The position numbers and the translations under genes are program-made. 34,051 nucleotides of DNA, from assembly GCA_964598495.1 (NCBI GenBank), contig CAZRBY010000018.1:1-34051 (forward strand), written 5' to 3'. A model generated the notes under the pieces. It was given only the letters and a program-made list of their open reading frames with translations. It searched no databases and was not told the DNA's origin. This DNA is from Cacconaster sp964598495. Its GTDB lineage: Bacteria; Bacteroidota; Bacteroidia; Bacteroidales; UBA932. The stretch's first letter is position 1; the number at the start of each line of letters is the position of its first letter. This document shows positions 29,901 to 34,051 of the stretch, piece after piece.

Positions 29901-31799
29901 ATGGCCAACAAACTTTTTTCTGAATTTCCTCCGGTTCCTACCGAGAAATGGGAAGAGGTAATTATCAAAGACCTGAAGGGTGCTGACTACGACAAGAGGC
30001 TTGTATGGAAGACACACGAAGGGTTCGATGTGCGTCCTTACTACCGTGCCGAAGATTTGAAGAATCTGCGGTATATGGGCAGCAAACCCGGTTGTTTTCC
30101 TTTTGTCAGAGGGACAAAAAAGGATAACGAGTGGTATATTCACCAGGGGCTCTTTGCCGGCGATGGTGATTTTGCCAAGGCTAATGCCGAAGCAAAAGTT
30201 CTTTTGAAAAGAGGTGTCGAATCCCTCGGATTTTATCTTGACACCACAAAAGTTCAAACAAAAGAGGATTTCGCACTCCTTCTAAAGGGTATAGACCTGA
30301 CGGTAGTCCCCGTATCGTTCTGCGGATGCTCTCTTAAAAACGCAGCGACTCTCAACGGCTTTATTTCTTACCTTGATTCTCTCGGAGTTGATAAAGATGC
30401 AGTCAATGCAGTTTTCGATTTCAACCCTCTGATGACTCTTAATACTAAGGGTTATTTTTGTGAGGAGTCAGCTTTTGTAAAACTCGCCGAATGCGTGAAA
30501 GCGGCACAGGAATACAAAAATATCCGCGTCATAACAGTTGATGCCACCACATTCAATGGAGCCGGTGCCTCCTCCACGCAGGAACTCGCATTTGCTCTGG
30601 CAGAAGGCAGCGAATATATTTCACGCCTGACGGAACTCGGCATCTCAGCTAAGGATGTTGCCAAAAAGATGTTATTTGTCTTCTCAGTAGGCAGTTCATA
30701 CTTTATGGAAATTGCAAAATTCCGTGCGGCACGAATGCTTTGGGCCAATGTTGTAGAGGCCTATGGAACAGACTCCAACTGTGCAAAGAAGATGAAGATT
30801 TTCGCCTACACCGGAGAGTGGAACCAAACAGTTTACGATTCGTATGTAAATATGCTCCGCGCTACTACAGAGGCGATGAGCGCTGCCCTCGCAGGTGTTG
30901 ATTATCTCGAGGTAGTGCCCTTTGACTTTGCCTATCGTGTACCCGGTGAGTTTTCAAGCAGGATAGCACGAAATATTCAGAGCATCCTCAAGGAAGAATC
31001 CAATTTCAACAAGGTTGTTGATGCTGCTGCAGGTTCATACTATATTGAAAACCTCACCAACTCTCTTGCAGAAGCTGCATGGAAACTCTTTACCGAAGTG
31101 GAGAGTGCCGGCGGATATGTGGCAAAATTTAAAGAAGGCTTTATACAGTCTGAAATTAAGGCTGTTTCCGACAAGAAAGACAAAAACATTGCCACCCGCA
31201 GGGAGACGCTCCTCGGTACAAACCAGTATCCTAACTTCCTCGAAGTTGCTGAAGACTGCATTACAAAGGAGATTGTTTCAAGAGAGATCCCCACCCTTAT
31301 GGGCATGAAGGTGGAAGAACCTTGCTGCTGTCGTGAGAAGATGGCAGAGCCGCTACGACCTTATCGCGGATCTCAGGCATTCGAAGCACTCCGTTTGGCC
31401 ACTGACCGAAGCGGTAAAGAACCCAAGGCATTTATGCTCACATTCGGTAATCTTGCAATGTGCCGCGCCAGAGCCCAGTTCTCATCCAACTTCTTTGCAG
31501 TAGCAGGTATCAGGACTATTGACAACAACCGTTTCGATACCATCGAAGAGGGTGCCAGAGCTGCCCTCGAGTCCGGAGCCGAGATTGTGGTTGCCTGTTC
31601 ATCCGATGATGAGTATGCCGATGCAGTACCTCAAATTGCAAAACTCCTAGGTGGTAAGGCTATTCTGGTGGTTGCAGGCGATCCGGCTTGCAGAGAGGAG
31701 CTTGTTGCTGCAGGAATCAACAATTTCATTAATGTTAAAAGCAATGTTCTTGAGACTTTGAAAGAGTATCAAAAGATGCTCGGTATCGTAGAACTATAA
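29901..31799 (+). CDS. mutA: Methylmalonyl-CoA mutase small subunit
   Basis: Non-catalytic partner of the B12-dependent mutase that interconverts succinyl-CoA and (R)-methylmalonyl-CoA. 632 residues with a TIM-barrel half (VTVDATTFNGAGASSTQELAFAL near 210-235; FRAARMLWANVVEAYG) and a C-terminal flavodoxin-like half. As expected for the small subunit, the B12 lower-ligand motif DxHxxG is absent and residues equivalent to the catalytic His are not kept. mutB starts 12 bases downstream. In Bacteroidetes the pair serves succinate-to-propionate fermentation. Confidence 0.95.
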   Translation: MANKLFSEFPPVPTEKWEEVIIKDLKGADYDKRLVWKTHEGFDVRPYYRAEDLKNLRYMGSKPGCFPFVRGTKKDNEWYIHQGLFAGDGDFAKANAEAKVLLKRGVESLGFYLDTTKVQTKEDFALLLKGIDLTVVPVSFCGCSLKNAATLNGFISYLDSLGVDKDAVNAVFDFNPLMTLNTKGYFCEESAFVKLAECVKAAQEYKNIRVITVDATTFNGAGASSTQELAFALAEGSEYISRLTELGISAKDVAKKMLFVFSVGSSYFMEIAKFRAARMLWANVVEAYGTDSNCAKKMKIFAYTGEWNQTVYDSYVNMLRATTEAMSAALAGVDYLEVVPFDFAYRVPGEFSSRIARNIQSILKEESNFNKVVDAAAGSYYIENLTNSLAEAAWKLFTEVESAGGYVAKFKEGFIQSEIKAVSDKKDKNIATRRETLLGTNQYPNFLEVAEDCITKEIVSREIPTLMGMKVEEPCCCREKMAEPLRPYRGSQAFEALRLATDRSGKEPKAFMLTFGNLAMCRARAQFSSNFFAVAGIRTIDNNRFDTIEEGARAALESGAEIVVACSSDDEYADAVPQIAKLLGGKAILVVAGDPACREELVAAGINNFINVKSNVLETLKEYQKMLGIVEL

Positions 31800-31811
31800 A
31801 AACTGAAAGAT

Positions 31812-33941
31812 ATGAGACCGAATTTTAAAGATATCAAATATAACGGAGCCTCTGCAGAATGTTGCATTAAAGAGAATACTACTTCCTGGAACACTCCGGA
31901 ACAGATCAAAGTGAAATCAATCTATACGGAAAAGGATCTCGAAGGTATGGAGCACCTTGGCTATGCCGCCGGTATTCCACCTTATCTCCGTGGCCCTTAC
32001 TCCACAATGTACGTTGTGAGGCCATGGACAATTCGCCAGTATGCCGGTTTCTCAACCGCGGAAGAGTCAAACGCCTTTTATCGCCGCAACCTTGCAGCAG
32101 GTCAGAAAGGTCTTTCCGTGGCATTTGACCTTGCAACTCACCGTGGATATGACGCAGATCATCCGAGAGTTGTGGGTGATGTGGGGAAAGCAGGTGTTAG
32201 CATCTGTTCCGTAGAGGACATGAAGGTACTTTTCGACCAGATTCCCCTCGGAAAGATGTCTGTATCAATGACAATGAATGGTGCGGTTCTCCCAATCATG
32301 GCCTTCTACATCGTTGCAGGTCTTGAGCAGGGTGTGAAACTCGAAGAGATGGCAGGTACTATCCAGAACGATATTCTCAAAGAGTTCATGGTGCGCAATA
32401 CCTATATCTATCCCCCCGAATTTTCCATGAGAATTATCGGTGACATCTTTGCCTATACCTCCAAGTTCATGCCCAAGTTTAACTCAATTTCCATTTCCGG
32501 CTACCATATGCAAGAAGCAGGTGCCACCAGCGACATTGAGATGGCTTATACTTTGGCTGACGGTCTTGAGTACCTACGTACAGGTATAAAGGCAGGTATT
32601 GACGTTGATGCCTTCGCACCTCGTCTTTCATTCTTCTGGGCTATCGGTATGAATCACTTCATGGAGATAGCAAAGATGCGTGCGGCACGTATGATCTGGG
32701 CTAAGCTGGTAAACCGGTTCAATCCGAAAGATCCCAAATCTCTCTCTTTGAGGACCCACTGTCAGACTTCAGGCTGGTCCCTCACAGAGCAGGATCCGTT
32801 CAACAACGTTGCAAGAACTTGCGTCGAGGCTATGGGAGCTGTTTTGGGTCACACCCAGTCGCTCCACACCAATGCTCTTGACGAAGCGATTGCACTCCCT
32901 ACTGACTTCTCAGCACGTATTGCACGCAATACTCAGATCTATATACAGGAAGAGACCAATGTCTGTCGCTCCATAGATCCCTGGGCAGGTTCATACTATG
33001 TTGAGAGTCTCACTAACGAGATTGCGCACAAGGCTTGGGCTCTCATCGAGGAGGTGGAGAAACTCGGCGGTATGGCAAAAGCCATTGAGACCGGTCTCCC
33101 CAAGCTCCGCATAGAAGAGGCAGCTGCCCGCAAACAGGCACGCATCGACTCAGGTCTGGAGAAGATCATTGGCGTAAATCAGTATAGACTTGATAAGGAA
33201 GATCCTATTGAGATTCTCGACGTAGACAACACCAAGGTTCGCGAGTCGCAGATCAAGAGGCTCAAAGAGCTCCGTGCCAATAGGGACGAGGCAAAGGTAA
33301 AAGCTGCACTTGCAGCCATTACTCACGCTGTTGAGACCAAGTCCGGCAATCTGCTTGAACTGGCTGTTGAAGCAGCAAAGACACGTGCGACCCTCGGTGA
33401 AATATCCGATGCTTGTGAGAAAATAGTAGGCAGATATAAAGCAGTTATCCGTATGAATACAGGTGTATACTCTTCAGAGGTTAAAAATGACTCTGACTTT
33501 GAAAAGGCAAAAGCAATGGTTGCGGAGTTCGCGAAGAAGGAAGGCCGCCAACCCCGTATCATGGTTGCAAAACTTGGACAGGACGGTCACGACCGTGGAG
33601 CCAAGGTTGTAGCAACAGGTTATGCCGACTGTGGCTTCGACGTGGATATGGGACCTCTATTCCAGACTCCGGAAGAGGCGGCAAAACAGGCTGTGGAGAA
33701 TGACGTTCACGTAGTGGGCGTATCCTCGCTTGCAGCCGGTCACAAGACCCTCGTTCCGCAAATAGTAAGCGGATTTGCCAAACTCGGTCGTGAAGATATT
33801 CTCGTTGTCGTGGGTGGTGTAATTCCTGCACAGGATTATGATGCCCTATACAAGGCGGGTGCCATGGCCATTTTCGGCCCGGGTACGCCGATTGCAACAG
33901 CAGCCATCAAGATGATGGAAATTCTAAACCAAAGGTTTTAA
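31812..33941 (+). CDS. mutB: Methylmalonyl-CoA mutase large (catalytic) subunit
   Basis: Catalytic adenosylcobalamin subunit, 709 residues, usual length. N-terminal TIM barrel with GPYSTMYVVRPWTIRQYAGF (active-site Tyr/Arg region), SISGYHMQEAGAT with His232 (equivalent to His244 of the Propionibacterium enzyme) and MRAARMIWAKL. C-terminal cobalamin domain has DGHDRG (591-596) with axial-ligand His593, then the GG loop VVGGVIPAQDY. It follows mutA in one operon. Neither the epimerase, the decarboxylase nor the G-protein chaperone (meaB) lies in the window. The stop codon lies within the terminator stem. Confidence 0.97.
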   Translation: MRPNFKDIKYNGASAECCIKENTTSWNTPEQIKVKSIYTEKDLEGMEHLGYAAGIPPYLRGPYSTMYVVRPWTIRQYAGFSTAEESNAFYRRNLAAGQKGLSVAFDLATHRGYDADHPRVVGDVGKAGVSICSVEDMKVLFDQIPLGKMSVSMTMNGAVLPIMAFYIVAGLEQGVKLEEMAGTIQNDILKEFMVRNTYIYPPEFSMRIIGDIFAYTSKFMPKFNSISISGYHMQEAGATSDIEMAYTLADGLEYLRTGIKAGIDVDAFAPRLSFFWAIGMNHFMEIAKMRAARMIWAKLVNRFNPKDPKSLSLRTHCQTSGWSLTEQDPFNNVARTCVEAMGAVLGHTQSLHTNALDEAIALPTDFSARIARNTQIYIQEETNVCRSIDPWAGSYYVESLTNEIAHKAWALIEEVEKLGGMAKAIETGLPKLRIEEAAARKQARIDSGLEKIIGVNQYRLDKEDPIEILDVDNTKVRESQIKRLKELRANRDEAKVKAALAAITHAVETKSGNLLELAVEAAKTRATLGEISDACEKIVGRYKAVIRMNTGVYSSEVKNDSDFEKAKAMVAEFAKKEGRQPRIMVAKLGQDGHDRGAKVVATGYADCGFDVDMGPLFQTPEEAAKQAVENDVHVVGVSSLAAGHKTLVPQIVSGFAKLGREDILVVVGGVIPAQDYDALYKAGAMAIFGPGTPIATAAIKMMEILNQRF

Positions 33942-33981
33942 ACAAAAAGAGTTCGGAAAATCCGAACTCTTTTTGTTTAAA
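33937..33981 (+). terminator. Strong intrinsic terminator after mutB
   Basis: Perfect 21-bp inverted repeat: 33937-33957 pairs with 33961-33981 around loop AAA. The GC-rich tip (GAGTTCGGA/TCCGAACTC) is followed by CTTTTTGTTT. The mutB TAA (33939-33941) is inside the left arm. Symmetric A/T tracts would let it work in both directions. Confidence 0.9.
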
Positions 33982-34012
33982 GGTGAGTGTTGCAAGTTGC
34001 GGGGTGCGTGGT

Positions 34013-34051
34013 TGTCTCGTCCTGAAAAAAGTTGACACATTTTGTTAAACT
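34013..34051. mobile_element. Possible terminal inverted repeat of an IS3-family element (cut at window edge)
   Basis: From 34013 the sequence TGTCTCGTCCTGAAAAAAGT, continuing TGACACATTTTG, resembles IS150-subgroup IS3 ends, which start TG and contain a CCxxAAAAAGTTGACA-like core. No transposase is visible and the other end is outside, so this rests on pattern resemblance only. Confidence 0.4.

Noticed and set aside
29901..31799. mutA as an inactivated mutase because it lacks DxHxxG
   Set aside because: The small subunit of heterodimeric mutases normally lacks the B12 ligand motif.

Overview
The window reads as chromosomal DNA of a strictly anaerobic, fermentative member of the Bacteroidetes (most likely Bacteroidales). 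Support: several intergenic regions carry the Bacteroidetes -7 promoter hexamer type TAnnTTTG; lineage-typical genes of unknown function are present (DUF4296 lipoprotein, DUF6427-like membrane protein, DUF4252-like exported protein); and energy genes fit succinate/propionate and hydrogen metabolism. Two runs of N (7965-7996 and 22203-22302) show it is a draft or metagenome-assembled scaffold.

Layout. 1-3029: tail of an unknown gene, a convergent acetyl-CoA hydrolase/transferase family CoA-transferase, then mazG and tcdA. 3012-11412: a ten-gene hydrogenase locus. Its first half is a putative sensory module (DRTGG protein, HATPase, [FeFe]-hydrogenase-like iron-sulfur protein with an altered active site, second DRTGG protein, PHP phosphoesterase, second HATPase). 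Its second half is an NAD(H)-linked, potentially electron-bifurcating [FeFe] hydrogenase (small 2Fe-2S protein, HydB, HydA, HydC). It starts from a good Bacteroidetes promoter and ends at a long hairpin. 11479-17772: aldehyde dehydrogenase, DUF4252-like protein, ftsY, pheT and a UbiA-family prenyltransferase. 17774-21966: two-domain VOC protein and SDR (minus), 2-hydroxyacid dehydrogenase (plus), deoC and dtd (minus). 21967-22327: no gene, but a palindromic repeat, a heptamer array and an assembly gap. 22328-24912: minus-strand operon of DUF4296 lipoprotein, amidohydrolase and radical SAM protein. 24989-29768: purD, DUF6427-like membrane protein, acyltransferase and parE. 29901-33941: both subunits of methylmalonyl-CoA mutase, a strong terminator, and at the right edge what looks like the end of an IS3-family element.

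How the genes may work together. The mutase interconverts succinyl-CoA and methylmalonyl-CoA on the route to propionate. The CoA-transferase can exchange CoA between acids at the end of fermentation. HydABC disposes of or recovers reducing equivalents as H2. The altered hydrogenase-like protein, the DRTGG proteins, the kinase-like ATPases and the PHP protein have the make-up of a signalling chain that could report H2 or redox state to the same operon. That last point is inference. It is the most unusual part of the window, although similar gene sets are known around sensory [FeFe] hydrogenases in Clostridia and Thermotogae. No maturation genes (hydE, hydF, hydG), methylmalonyl-CoA epimerase or meaB are present here.
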